This document shows positions 16,627-24,247 of a stretch of DNA of 64,000 bases, in pieces. Below the pieces are notes generated by a model, which saw only the letters and a program-made list of their open reading frames with translations, ran no database searches and was not told where the DNA came from. Numbering within the stretch: position 1 is the stretch's first letter; every line of letters begins with the position of its first letter. Made by a program: the position numbers and the translations under genes. Source of the DNA: Litchfieldella xinjiangensis (GTDB taxonomy: Bacteria > Pseudomonadota > Gammaproteobacteria > Pseudomonadales > Halomonadaceae); contig NZ_JPZL01000003.1 in NCBI RefSeq assembly GCF_000759345.1, forward strand, positions 434,001-498,000. Reading direction: 5' to 3'.

Positions 16627-17661
16627 TTAGTGCGCATGCTCGCTGTGGTCGTGGTCGTGGTCGTGGTCGTGGCCACGAGCCGAATCCCCCAGGGCGTCAT
16701 GCAGAACACGCGTGTTATGGCGCATCATGCCCAGGTAGGTACTGGCCTCACCCTCGCTTGCCAGGGCGTCTGCATAGAGCGTGCCGGCAATGGGCAGGCC
16801 GGTCTCTTCGGCAATCTGCTCCAGCGTGTTGGGGTTGGTCATGTTCTCGTGAAACAGCGCCTGAACCGACTGCTCGCGAATCACGTCGATCAGACGGGCC
16901 ATATCGGCGGCCGATGGCTCCACTTCGGTGGAAAGTCCCGCCGGTGACAGGAAACGAATACCGTAGGCCTGCGAGAAATAGCCGAACGAATCATGGCCGG
17001 TGACCACACTGGCGTTTTCGGCAATCTCGCTCAGCTGCTCGCGAATGGCGCGATCGGTCTCCTTGAGTTCCTCCAGGTAGCGCTCGGCATTGTCGCGGTA
17101 GGTTTCGGCGTTATCGGGGTCGGCCTCGATCAGGCCGTCACGGATGTTGGTGACGTATCCCTGGGCCAGGCTCAGATTCTGCCAGGCATGAGGATCGCGA
17201 TCGCCGTGCGCGTGGGCATGATCGTCATGGTCGTGTTCTTCATGCCCGTGGCTATCGTGTGTCTCGTCGTGGCCATGCGCGTGATCGTGGTCGTGTCCCG
17301 CATAGGCCAGAGTGTCGAGCCCGTCGGTGGTGACGACGTGTGGACCGGAATAGCCGCTGGATTCGACCAGCCGTTCCATCCAGCCTTCGAACTGCAGGCC
17401 ATTGAAGACCACCAGGTCGGCTTCGCTCAGGGTGCGGGCATGGGTCGGGCTCGGGGAGAATACGTGGGCATCGCTGTCGGGGCCGACCAGCGTCGTTACG
17501 CTGACGTATTCACCCCCCACATTCTCGACCATGTCCGCCAGGATGCTGAAGCTGGCGACGACATCGACGTGAGGGTCGGTCTGGGCCTGTGACAGCGCGG
17601 GCGACAGCGCCAATGTGGCCAGGGAGCCAAGCAGGGCGGTACGCAAGGGTAAGGCGGGCAT
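16627..17661 (-). CDS. znuA: Zinc ABC transporter binding protein ZnuA
   Basis: The product has 344 residues and a Sec signal peptide ending near SQAQTDP. It is the periplasmic zinc receptor of the SBP_bac_9 family: VVASFSILADMVENVGG, then VGPDSDAHVFSPSP with a metal His, a charged His-rich loop (about residues 120-158, GHDHDHAHGHDETHDSHGH and onward), VVTGHDSFGYF and LFHENMTNP. A second His/Asp run ends the protein (GHDHDHDHDHSEHAH), which is unusual and may buffer zinc. A longer frame up to 18783 is a shadow of znuB. It is last in the operon, 35 bases after znuB. Confidence 0.93.
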   Translation of the reverse strand: MPALPLRTALLGSLATLALSPALSQAQTDPHVDVVASFSILADMVENVGGEYVSVTTLVGPDSDAHVFSPSPTHARTLSEADLVVFNGLQFEGWMERLVESSGYSGPHVVTTDGLDTLAYAGHDHDHAHGHDETHDSHGHEEHDHDDHAHAHGDRDPHAWQNLSLAQGYVTNIRDGLIEADPDNAETYRDNAERYLEELKETDRAIREQLSEIAENASVVTGHDSFGYFSQAYGIRFLSPAGLSTEVEPSAADMARLIDVIREQSVQALFHENMTNPNTLEQIAEETGLPIAGTLYADALASEGEASTYLGMMRHNTRVLHDALGDSARGHDHDHDHDHSEHAH

Positions 17662-17696
17662 GGCAGGTTCCTCGTTCGTGAGCGTAAAGGCGAGCG

Positions 17697-18593
17697 TCAG
17701 GCGGTCTCGCCGCGTTCCAGGGGCGCCGCGCGACGACGCAGTCGGGCACGCAGGCTGTGATGGCGACCCAGCAATGCCGAAAGCACATAGCCAATGCCCG
17801 CCAGCAGGATAATGCTGGGGCCCGACGGCAACGACAGATGGTAGGAGAGCAGCAGCCCGCCGGTGCTTGAAACCATCGCCCACACCACGGCAATACCCAT
17901 CAGGCCTTCCAGGCGCTTGCTCCAGAAGCGTGCGGTGGTGGCCGGCAGCATCATCAGACCCACCGCCATCAGCGTGCCCAGGGTCTGGAAGCCGGCGGTG
18001 AGATTCAGCACCACCAACGCCAGGAATAGCCCATGGATCAAGCCGTTGCGGACGCCCTGGCCACGCAGGAACAAGGGGTCGAGGCACTCGACCACCAGCG
18101 CCCGAAACATGACCGCCATGGCCAGAACAATGGCGCTGGTGAGGGCGGCGATGAGAACCAGGGCGGTGGTATTCACGGCCAGGATCGAACCGAACAGCAC
18201 ATGGGTCAGGTCGACGCTGCTGCCGCCCAGCGACACCAGCATCACCCCGGCGGCCAGCGAGATCAGGAAGAAGCTGGCCATGGCGGCATCTTCCCGGTGG
18301 CCGGTCATCTGCGACACGCTGCCGGCCAGTCCGGCGACCAGCAGGCCCGAAATCACACCGCCCAGGCTCATCATGGGCAGCGAGAAGCCGGCGAACAGAA
18401 ACCCCAGGGCCACGCCCGGCAGGATGGCGTGGGCCATCGCATCGCCGATCAGGCTCATGCCGCGCAGCATCAGGAACACCCCGAGCGGAGGCGCAGCCAG
18501 TGACAGCGCCAGCCCGGCGACCACGGCGCGGCGCATGAAGCCATAGTCGAAGGGCGCCAGGAACAGGGCGTGAAACAGATCGAGCATGCTCAT
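17697..18593 (-). CDS. znuB: Zinc ABC transporter permease ZnuB
   Basis: The product has 298 residues and is an ABC-3 family permease with about eight to nine membrane helices. FMRRAVVAGLALSLAAPPLG and MLRGMSLIGDAMAHAILPG are the family signature near the N-terminus, and TLMAVGLMMLPATTARFW lies in the C-terminal half. It forms the inner-membrane channel with ZnuC. It overlaps the znuC stop by four bases (ATGA at 18590-18593). Confidence 0.92.
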   Translation of the reverse strand: MSMLDLFHALFLAPFDYGFMRRAVVAGLALSLAAPPLGVFLMLRGMSLIGDAMAHAILPGVALGFLFAGFSLPMMSLGGVISGLLVAGLAGSVSQMTGHREDAAMASFFLISLAAGVMLVSLGGSSVDLTHVLFGSILAVNTTALVLIAALTSAIVLAMAVMFRALVVECLDPLFLRGQGVRNGLIHGLFLALVVLNLTAGFQTLGTLMAVGLMMLPATTARFWSKRLEGLMGIAVVWAMVSSTGGLLLSYHLSLPSGPSIILLAGIGYVLSALLGRHHSLRARLRRRAAPLERGETA

Positions 18594-19303
18594 TCCGATA
18601 GATCGAGGGGCAGGATGGGGGCCGGCTGGCGCAAGGGGCCGGCATGGCGTTCGAGAATGGCCTGGGGCGTGGCCCAGCGGGCGTGGCCACCCGACAGTAC
18701 CAGCACGCAGTCGGCAAGGCGTGCCAGGTGATCGAGATCGTGCAGCACCACGATGATGGTGGTGCCGCGGTCGGCCATGTCACGCAGCACGCCGGCCAGC
18801 ACGTCGACGGTCTCGATGTCGACGTTGGCGAAGGGCTCGTCGAGCAGCAGCAGTTCGGCTTCCTGCATCAGTGTACGGCCAAGCAGGGCGCGCTGGCGCT
18901 GGCCACCGGAGAGCTCGCCCAGCGGACGGTGCGCCAGATGCGAGATGCCCAGGCGCGCCATCACGTCGCGCGCCCGGCAATAGTGCGGTCCGCAATAGCC
19001 CAACAGCGCCCCATGACTCGGCCAGGTGCCGGTCATGATCAACTCCTCGACACTCATCGGGAAGGTCAGGTCCAGCGCCAGTTGCTGGGGCAGCCAGGCC
19101 CTTCTCTCCTTGGGCACGTCGCACTCGATACGCCCCTTGAGCGGCGTGAGCTCTCCCATGATCGCCTGGATCAGGGTGCTTTTGCCGGCTCCGTTGGCGC
19201 CCACCAGCGCCGTAATGGCGCCGGTCCGGAAGGTGCCGTCGACCTGTTCGAGCACCGTGCGCTCACCCTGGGCCAGGTGAATATCGTCGAGTCGCAGCCG
19301 CAT
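18590..19303 (-). CDS. znuC: Zinc ABC transporter ATPase ZnuC
   Basis: The product has 237 residues from the ATG at 19303, whose first base overlaps the stop of the upstream miniprotein gene (TAATG). An in-frame extension to 19342 reads through that gene in another frame and is rejected. Walker A is GANGAGKST, the signature LSGGQRQRALLGRTL, Walker B LLLLDEPFANVD, and the switch His lies in VVLHDLDHLARL. It powers zinc import through ZnuB. Confidence 0.93.
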   Translation of the reverse strand: MRLRLDDIHLAQGERTVLEQVDGTFRTGAITALVGANGAGKSTLIQAIMGELTPLKGRIECDVPKERRAWLPQQLALDLTFPMSVEELIMTGTWPSHGALLGYCGPHYCRARDVMARLGISHLAHRPLGELSGGQRQRALLGRTLMQEAELLLLDEPFANVDIETVDVLAGVLRDMADRGTTIIVVLHDLDHLARLADCVLVLSGGHARWATPQAILERHAGPLRQPAPILPLDLSE

Positions 19304-19449
19304 TAGCCGAAAGCTCCCGTGGCCCAGGCGACCGCTAGCCACAACGCGGCGAGGGGGGCGGCCACGAACAGCACCCGGCGCCCGGCTGCCAGTGACATCA
19401 ACGAAAAGTGGCAGGGCCCTTCCGGGCGATGATGATGGCGATGGGCCAT
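19303..19449 (-). CDS. His-rich membrane miniprotein heading the zinc operon
   Basis: This is a 48-residue open frame. It starts MAHRHHHRPEGPCHFS (five His and one Cys in the first 16 residues) and continues into one predicted membrane helix (about 26-45) ending WATGAFG. The ribosome site GAGGT is suitably spaced upstream and the TAA stop shares an A with the znuC start, so znuC translation is probably coupled to it. It lies between the Zur box and znuC, so it should be made when zinc is scarce. A metal-binding N-terminus on a single helix suggests a small zinc chaperone or transporter subunit; this is inference. I recognise no family. Confidence 0.7.
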   Translation of the reverse strand: MAHRHHHRPEGPCHFSLMSLAAGRRVLFVAAPLAALWLAVAWATGAFG

Positions 19450-19504
19450 GACGAACTTACCTCAAGACGAAAGGATGACGCGTGGCGCGCCTCAGCGGCA
19501 GAAA

Positions 19505-19517
19505 GTTATAACATAAC
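19505..19517 (-). promoter_or_regulatory. Zur box of the zinc operon
   Basis: GTTATAACATAAC closely matches the gammaproteobacterial Zur core GTTATANNATAAC and lies 56 bases before the miniprotein start. The overlapping TATAAC on the minus strand may be the -10 element. Zinc-loaded Zur would repress the operon. Confidence 0.8.
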
Positions 19518-19564
19518 AAAACGGCGGGAAGCTACTGGCATTACCAATCCATGTCCCTGTTTCA

Positions 19565-19598
19565 TGAACGCCGCCATGGTAGTGGGCGGCAGCGTTCA
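19565..19598 (-). terminator. Hairpin downstream of the exported orphan gene
   Basis: TGAACGCCGCC and GGCGGCAGCGTTCA pair with a one- or two-base bulge, just after the stop at 19609 on the minus strand. No T-run follows, so this is only a candidate terminator. Confidence 0.35.
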
Positions 19599-19608
19599 GG
19601 AAAAGAGA

Positions 19609-20286
19609 TCAGTAGCGGATATGCATGCCCAGCTGGTCAGGGGCCAGCACGAAGGCGTATTCGTAATCGACATGGATATCGCCCATCGACAGCTGTGCCG
19701 GCTGGAATCGGTTCAGCGCAACCCCTGCCTGGCGTGGCTGGGTCCAGATCTGCAGTTCATTGACCAGCATGCCGGTCGCAAAGCTGATCGCACCGTCGCG
19801 TGGGCGGTCATCACCCACGCCGATGACCAGCCCCCCGGCGGTGTTGACGACCAGCGAGCCCACGCGCGCCTGCCAGCCGCGGCGTTCGCGTTCCACGGCG
19901 GCCGTCTGTTCGATCAACGCCCGCGCGTGGGCCAGGTTGTCTTCGCCACGCAGGCGCTCAAGGTTGCGGCGCGCCTCAGGATGCGGCTGACGGTCGAAGA
20001 ACATGCCGCCCAGCGCCAACGCCGACTTCACTGCGCCCACCCGCGCGTCGAAGCGGTCGTCGCTGTCGTCGGCCTCGCTCGCCTGATACGCGTTATAGGC
20101 CAGGCTCGTACCGTAAATGCCCGTCCAGCCGTACTGCCAGTAGGTGGCCTGGTGCTCGCCGCGCTGAAGCGCATCATGATAGACATTCCACTCTTCCTGG
20201 GCCGATTGCGCCTGTGCAAGAACGGGCAGGACAAGCGTGAGCAGGAGAAGTGCCAGTGGGGCTGATACGAGGCGTAAGCGCGGCAT
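19609..20286 (-). CDS. Exported protein of unknown function
   Basis: The product has 225 residues from the ATG at 20286 (ribosome site AAGGAC). A signal peptide ends near VLAQAQS. The mature part has an aromatic stretch YWQYGWTGIYGTSLAYNAYQ, an acidic EADDSDDRFDARVGAVKSAL, a Gly-rich hydrophobic patch VGSLVVNTAGGLVIGVGDD and a C-terminal VDYEYAFVLAPDQLGMHIRY that could be a terminal beta strand. It may be periplasmic or outer-membrane associated. No family is recognised. It is divergent from tspO. Confidence 0.72.
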   Translation of the reverse strand: MPRLRLVSAPLALLLLTLVLPVLAQAQSAQEEWNVYHDALQRGEHQATYWQYGWTGIYGTSLAYNAYQASEADDSDDRFDARVGAVKSALALGGMFFDRQPHPEARRNLERLRGEDNLAHARALIEQTAAVERERRGWQARVGSLVVNTAGGLVIGVGDDRPRDGAISFATGMLVNELQIWTQPRQAGVALNRFQPAQLSMGDIHVDYEYAFVLAPDQLGMHIRY

Positions 20287-20384
20287 GGGCGAGTCCTTGT
20301 CTGAGATGCGAAGCGATGCGGGTAAAGGTAGCATCCGCGGCATAACCCGCCCACACTTTGGCTTTTTCACCTAAAAGGCATCCC

Positions 20385-20861
20385 ATGGCCGTCACGCCCC
20401 GCCAATCGCTTGCGATCCTCCTCGGCTGGATATTGCTGGTCGCGGCCGTCTCGCTGAGCGGTATCCTTACGCCCCCCGGCGCCTGGTACGCCGCCCTGGA
20501 CAAGCCCCCGCTGACCCCGCCGGATTGGCTGTTCCCGGTGGCCTGGACGACGCTCTACCTGATGATGGCCGTGGCGGCCTGGCGCGTGACCGTGCTTGCC
20601 CCACCGGGTCGGCGACGATTCTTCCTCTGGCCGTTCGTGGCCCAGCTCGCCGCCAACGGGGCATGGTCGATCCTGTTCTTCGGCCTCCACTGGATGATCG
20701 TCGCGCTCGTGGATCTACTTCTGCTATGGGGCTTGATCGTGCTCACCATTCGACGCTTTGCCTGGGTGTCGTCGACCGCTGCCTGGCTGCTGGTGCCGTA
20801 TCTCGCGTGGGTGAGCTTCGCCGCGTACTTGAATGCGGGTACGTGGTGGTTGAACGGCTAG
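20385..20861 (+). CDS. tspO: TspO/MBR family tryptophan-rich sensory protein
   Basis: The product has 158 residues and five membrane helices. PPDWLFPVAWTTLYLMM, the LAANGAWSILFFGL stretch and PYLAWVSFAAYLNAGTWWLN are the hallmark motifs of TspO (peripheral benzodiazepine receptor homologue), which binds porphyrins and is linked to stress and tetrapyrrole metabolism. The start at 20385 follows AAAAGG with good spacing; an ATG nine codons earlier lacks one. Confidence 0.92.
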   Translation: MAVTPRQSLAILLGWILLVAAVSLSGILTPPGAWYAALDKPPLTPPDWLFPVAWTTLYLMMAVAAWRVTVLAPPGRRRFFLWPFVAQLAANGAWSILFFGLHWMIVALVDLLLLWGLIVLTIRRFAWVSSTAAWLLVPYLAWVSFAAYLNAGTWWLNG

Positions 20862-21158
20862 GGCACGGTTCCGAAGGTAGGGTGTTGGTGGGCTTTTTTT
20901 CGTAAACATACGAATACCCCCGGCCGCTTTCGCTGCCGGGGGTATTCGCATCGTCATCCCTTGACTCCTGTCACGAACGTCCTGTCCGTGCCTCCTTGGC
21001 TAAAGAGCGTCCTTGCTCTCTGTACTCCCTGTGAGTCGTCCCTGACTCGATGGAGTGCATGATGCCATCGAGAGCGAAGCAACGAATTAACCTTGGTTAA
21101 CATTGCGTGTAAGAAATAAACGACACGCGATGTAGGCGACCCGTAGCATGGGTGTGCC
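20862..21158. other. Intergenic region with several inverted repeats
   Basis: No gene is supported here. It holds a T-run after tspO (20893-20900), the strong hairpin at 20911-20948, a weaker stem CTCGATGG/CCATCGAG (21046-21072) and the 6-2-6 inverted repeat TTAACCTTGGTTAA near 21090. The 95-residue open frame on the minus strand across this region overlaps the 59-residue gene and has no coding character. Confidence 0.5.
20911..20948. terminator. Strong hairpin downstream of tspO
   Basis: CGAATACCCCCGGC pairs perfectly over 14 bases with GCCGGGGGTATTCG around a 10-base loop. It lacks a following T-run on the plus strand. It may end tspO transcripts or be a REP-like element. Confidence 0.5.
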
Positions 21159-21338
21159 TCAGTCCTCGCGCTGTTCGAAGGCTTCTGCTGCCTGGATCGC
21201 TTCTTTCTCGGTCTTATGCTCCGAGACGACGACTTCTTCATCGGCGGGGCGGCTCTCGTCTATCACTACCCATCCGGTGATGGTCTCGTGAAGATCGTCG
21301 GCGTCGAAGACGGGTTCGATACGGGCTTGTTTGGGCAT
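21159..21338 (-). CDS. Small acidic protein of unknown function
   Basis: This gene of 59 codons starts MPKQARIEPVFDADDLHE, contains TGWVVIDESRPADEEVVVSE and ends in a charged helix KTEKEAIQAAEAFEQRED. The AAGGAGG site is ideally placed before the ATG, so it is very likely real. It looks like a compact beta-alpha soluble protein, strongly acidic as expected for a halophile. It lies 27 bases after the metallothionein stop on the same strand and may share its transcript. No family is recognised. Confidence 0.7.
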   Translation of the reverse strand: MPKQARIEPVFDADDLHETITGWVVIDESRPADEEVVVSEHKTEKEAIQAAEAFEQRED

Positions 21339-21365
21339 GATGGCCTCCTTGCGGTTGAAACGGGT

Positions 21366-21569
21366 TCAGATCTGTTCGTGGGGCAGGTCGCCTGATGCAG
21401 GGCGATTCAATTCGGTGCACTCACATCCTTCGTGTTTGCATACCATCCCCTCGGGATGCCCTGCGGCGCAGGCCGTGCAGCAATAGGCGCGCCCCTCGGA
21501 GAGCGCGGCCTCTTCGCTAGAGACCTGATGCTCGCACCCGGGGCAAGCGCAGGTTCCCATATCGCTCAT
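21366..21569 (-). CDS. Bacterial metallothionein (SmtA-like)
   Basis: The product has 67 residues from the ATG at 21569 with GGGAGG upstream. Cysteines are arranged CACPGCEHQV, YCCTACAAGHPEG and CKHEGCEC, matching the bacterial SmtA/BmtA metallothionein pattern (nine or ten Cys plus His and a YCC-TACAAGH core). It binds Zn, Cd or Cu in the cytoplasm. A C-terminal tail of about 17 residues follows the last Cys. It is divergent from a Fur-box-controlled gene and near the zinc uptake operon, so the neighbourhood is rich in metal-related genes. Confidence 0.85.
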   Translation of the reverse strand: MSDMGTCACPGCEHQVSSEEAALSEGRAYCCTACAAGHPEGMVCKHEGCECTELNRPASGDLPHEQI

Positions 21570-21661
21570 GCAACACCTCCCTTGTGTCGTCCATTGCGTG
21601 TCTGTCTTAGCGTAGAAGCCGATTCCCAAATAGGAAAAGCGAAGCGGCAATACGACAGGCT

Positions 21662-21689
21662 TTGACACACCGGGGTGGCCTCATATAGT
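21662..21689 (+). promoter_or_regulatory. Sigma70 promoter of the 76-residue gene
   Basis: TTGACA (21662-21667) and TATAGT (21684-21689) are separated by 16 bases, a near-consensus promoter. The expected transcription start at about 21696 is next to the Fur box. Confidence 0.7.
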
Positions 21690-21698
21690 TCTACTTGT

Positions 21699-21717
21699 AA
21701 TGATAATTACTATCATT
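21699..21717 (+). promoter_or_regulatory. Fur box
   Basis: AATGATAATTACTATCATT is a 19-base inverted repeat very close to the Fur consensus (GATAATGATAATCATTATC family). It lies directly after the -10 element, where iron-loaded Fur would block transcription of the 76-residue gene. Confidence 0.8.
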
Positions 21718-21741
21718 TGAGATCTTTTCAAAGGAGGCCGC

Positions 21742-21972
21742 ATGGCCTACTGCAGCGAATCTCGCCCATCGCGGGCGACCCCGGCGCTTCAGATTTGCGA
21801 TACGTCGTCGGTAGCGGTAAGACTCGCCTGGGAGGCGTCGCGGGACGCGACACAGCTTTCTGACGATGAGCAGCTATTGCAGGCGCTGCAGAGGGAAGAG
21901 GCCGTTCATGACATGTTCCGCCGGCGCTTTCTTCGCATCACCGAGCGGTATCTCAAGGGCGAACTTGGTTAG
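21742..21972 (+). CDS. Fur-controlled small protein of unknown function
   Basis: The product has 76 residues. AAAGGAGG precedes the ATG by about 5 bases, so the gene is well supported. The N-terminus (MAYCSESRPSRATPALQICD) carries two Cys. The rest is predicted helical and charged, with the segment LLQALQREEAVHDMFRRRF. There is no signal peptide. Near-consensus promoter and Fur box point to induction under iron limitation. A terminator follows, so it is monocistronic. Small Fur-regulated proteins often adjust iron-sulfur or superoxide metabolism, but nothing here fixes a role. Confidence 0.72.
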   Translation: MAYCSESRPSRATPALQICDTSSVAVRLAWEASRDATQLSDDEQLLQALQREEAVHDMFRRRFLRITERYLKGELG

Positions 21973-22009
21973 CCTGCCCCGGCGCGGCATGCATCAAGGC
22001 TGTCAGCTG

Positions 22010-22046
22010 AACGTGCCCCAGCTTATAGGGCCGGGGCACGTTTGAT
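22010..22046. terminator. Terminator between the Fur-regulated gene and the chemoreceptor gene
   Basis: AACGTGCCCC (22010-22019) pairs with GGGGCACGTT (22033-22042), followed by TGATTT. It is placed between convergent genes and may serve both. A second GGGGGCACGT copy occurs at about 22054-22063. Confidence 0.7.
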
Positions 22047-22067
22047 TTCGGTTGGGGGCACGTCCAG

Positions 22068-24155
22068 TTAGAACGCCTCCCACTCCTGGGCCTGGCTGGA
22101 AGGGGAGTGCTTCGAGGGACCTTTACCGCGTGATTGAGCGGGTAGCGCAGCAACCGGCGGTCTGGACTTCTGTGGTAGTGCCGCTACCGATAGGTCGGCT
22201 TCGCTGCCTAGCGTGAAGCTTGCCATCAGTCTTTCGAGCTGCTCGGCCTGGTTGCGCATCTCTTCGGATGCGGCACTGGATTGCTCTACCACGGCAGCGT
22301 TTTGCTGGGTCATGGCGTCAAGCTCCGTCACGGCGGTGTTGATCTGAATAATTCCCTCGCTTTGCTCCTTTGCGCCGGCACTGATCTCACCAATCATGTC
22401 GCTGACGCGTTTCACACCGTGCAGGATCGACTCCATGGTCTGTGCGGCACCGCTGACCAACGCCGCCCCGGATTGGGTATGCTTGATCGATTCATCGACC
22501 AGCCCGCGAATCTCCTTGGAGGCGTCACTGGAGCGTGTCGCGAGGGTGCGGACCTCCTGGGCAACCACGGCAAAGCCGCGGCCATGCTCACCGGCCCGAG
22601 CCGCTTCGACCGAGGCATTCAGCGCCAGGATATTGGTCTGGAAGGCGATTCCGTCGATGAGCGTAATGATCTCACCGATCTTGGCGGCCGAGGTGTTGAT
22701 GTCATCCATGGTGCGCTGGGCCTGAATCATGTCCTGGTTGCCCTGTTTAGTGATCTCAGCGGTATCGGCTACCAGCTGGTTGGCTTCTTGGGCAGAATGC
22801 GCCGTGTTCTGAACGGTTGCGGTGATCTCTTCCATCGAGGCCGAGGTTTCTTGCAAGTTGGCAGCGGATTGCTCGGTGCGTGATGCCAGGTCCTGACTGC
22901 TCTGGGCGATTTCAGCCGCGGCATGATTGACGCTGCTGGTGCTGTTGCGTACCTGGCTGACGGTGCGAGAGAGTCCTTCCCCGATACCATTCATGGCGAC
23001 CAGGAGTTTTCCGATTTCGTCTTCGCGCTGGGTGGGGTGGCGTTGTGAAAGATCGCCCTTGGCCAACTGCTGAGCCATGCCGACTATGGCCTCAAGGGGA
23101 CGGCTGATGAGGTTGCGTTGGTAGAAATAGAGCAGCGCAGCAAAACCCAAGGCCAACAGTAACGCCGCGAGCAGAGACCAGTTGCGCATCGTGATGATGC
23201 CCGCTTCCATTTCGTCGACGAATACCGTGCCGGTAATGATCCAGTTCCACGCGGGATAGTGCTGGAAATACATCGTTTGTGGTCGGCTGTCGCGGCCTTC
23301 CAAGGCGTATTCGAACTGTCCTGAGGGAGAGGAGGTCAGCTCCGAAAAGATGGACAGATTGTCAGTGGTCTTGAGTGACTCCAGCGACTCGTTTTCATAG
23401 GGGCCGCCTGCGATGATGCGGCCTTGCTGAATGGCGGCATCCACGAGCATGGCGTAGCCACTCTGGTAATAGCTGATGCCGCGTATTCTCTCTTGCAGCA
23501 TGGCTAGCTCTTTGACGATGTCGATGCCGATGAACGCGGCGCCGGCCACCTCGCCCTGCCGGTTGCGCACGGGTTCGTATATGGTGATGTAAGGCGTACC
23601 GAAGAGTTCGGCGATACCGCTGTAGGTTTCACCGGCCATTAACCGAGCATAGCTTTTACTTTCACGATTGAGCAGCGTGCCTACGACACGTTCTCCGCTG
23701 GCATTCTTTACCGACGTCGAAACACGCACGAAATCGTCGCCATCGCGGGCGAAGAAGGTGACGGGTGCACCTGTCCGGACGGTGAATTCGTCTGCCAGGG
23801 TGTAATTACCATTCAGTGGCTCGCCGCCGTTGCTGAATGTGGGGGTCTGCCTTCCAGCCACTTCGATGCGTCGCCGCGTATCGACCTCGAAGGTGGGGCT
23901 CAGATCACCAAGCAGGAGATGCAGCATATTACCGGCTTGCTGCTGAAGGGTCTCGTCGAACAGCGACATCATGTTGGCAACTTGTTCCTGTTGCTGCTGA
24001 ATGCCTTGGCCGACTTCGGTGTTGATCTGCCTGAGACTGGATTGCGATAGGAAAAACGCCAGGCCTACGAAGCCAGCAAGCTGCAGGACCAGGATGAACG
24101 ATGAAAGTTTACCTCCGACGCTGGTGCGGCGGAGGAGGGGAGTCAGGGTCTTCAT
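22068..24155 (-). CDS. Methyl-accepting chemotaxis protein with Cache sensor
   Basis: The product has 695 residues from the ATG at 24155. There is one membrane helix (about 17-37), a large periplasmic Cache-type sensor (about 40-335, with YNGxY-like and FIGIDIVKEL segments), a second helix (about 345-365), a HAMP linker, and a methyl-accepting signalling domain with the invariant hairpin tip around IDGIAFQTNILALNASVEAA. The C-terminal QEWEAF resembles the NWETF pentapeptide that tethers CheR/CheB. The ligand is unknown. No che genes are nearby, so it is an orphan receptor. Confidence 0.92.
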   Translation of the reverse strand: MKTLTPLLRRTSVGGKLSSFILVLQLAGFVGLAFFLSQSSLRQINTEVGQGIQQQQEQVANMMSLFDETLQQQAGNMLHLLLGDLSPTFEVDTRRRIEVAGRQTPTFSNGGEPLNGNYTLADEFTVRTGAPVTFFARDGDDFVRVSTSVKNASGERVVGTLLNRESKSYARLMAGETYSGIAELFGTPYITIYEPVRNRQGEVAGAAFIGIDIVKELAMLQERIRGISYYQSGYAMLVDAAIQQGRIIAGGPYENESLESLKTTDNLSIFSELTSSPSGQFEYALEGRDSRPQTMYFQHYPAWNWIITGTVFVDEMEAGIITMRNWSLLAALLLALGFAALLYFYQRNLISRPLEAIVGMAQQLAKGDLSQRHPTQREDEIGKLLVAMNGIGEGLSRTVSQVRNSTSSVNHAAAEIAQSSQDLASRTEQSAANLQETSASMEEITATVQNTAHSAQEANQLVADTAEITKQGNQDMIQAQRTMDDINTSAAKIGEIITLIDGIAFQTNILALNASVEAARAGEHGRGFAVVAQEVRTLATRSSDASKEIRGLVDESIKHTQSGAALVSGAAQTMESILHGVKRVSDMIGEISAGAKEQSEGIIQINTAVTELDAMTQQNAAVVEQSSAASEEMRNQAEQLERLMASFTLGSEADLSVAALPQKSRPPVAALPAQSRGKGPSKHSPSSQAQEWEAF

Positions 24156-24247
24156 GGGGGGCCTGTTTTTTATGACTAGGGCTAACGTATATCGGCAGGT
24201 TGGCATACGCCTTTAGTCGAAGGCTGTTTTCTTAATCGGCCCGGGTT

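Noticed and set aside
16630-16680. GTGGTCGTGGTC-type simple repeat near the znuA end
   Set aside because: It is the coding sequence of the His/Asp tail of ZnuA, not an independent repeat or CRISPR.
17662-18783. Extension of the znuA frame upstream (718 codons in all)
   Set aside because: It reads through znuB out of frame. The signal peptide and ribosome site fix the start at 17661.
20954-21241. Minus-strand 95-codon open frame
   Set aside because: It overlaps the better supported 59-codon gene, is rich in Arg/Ser without pattern and has no ribosome site.
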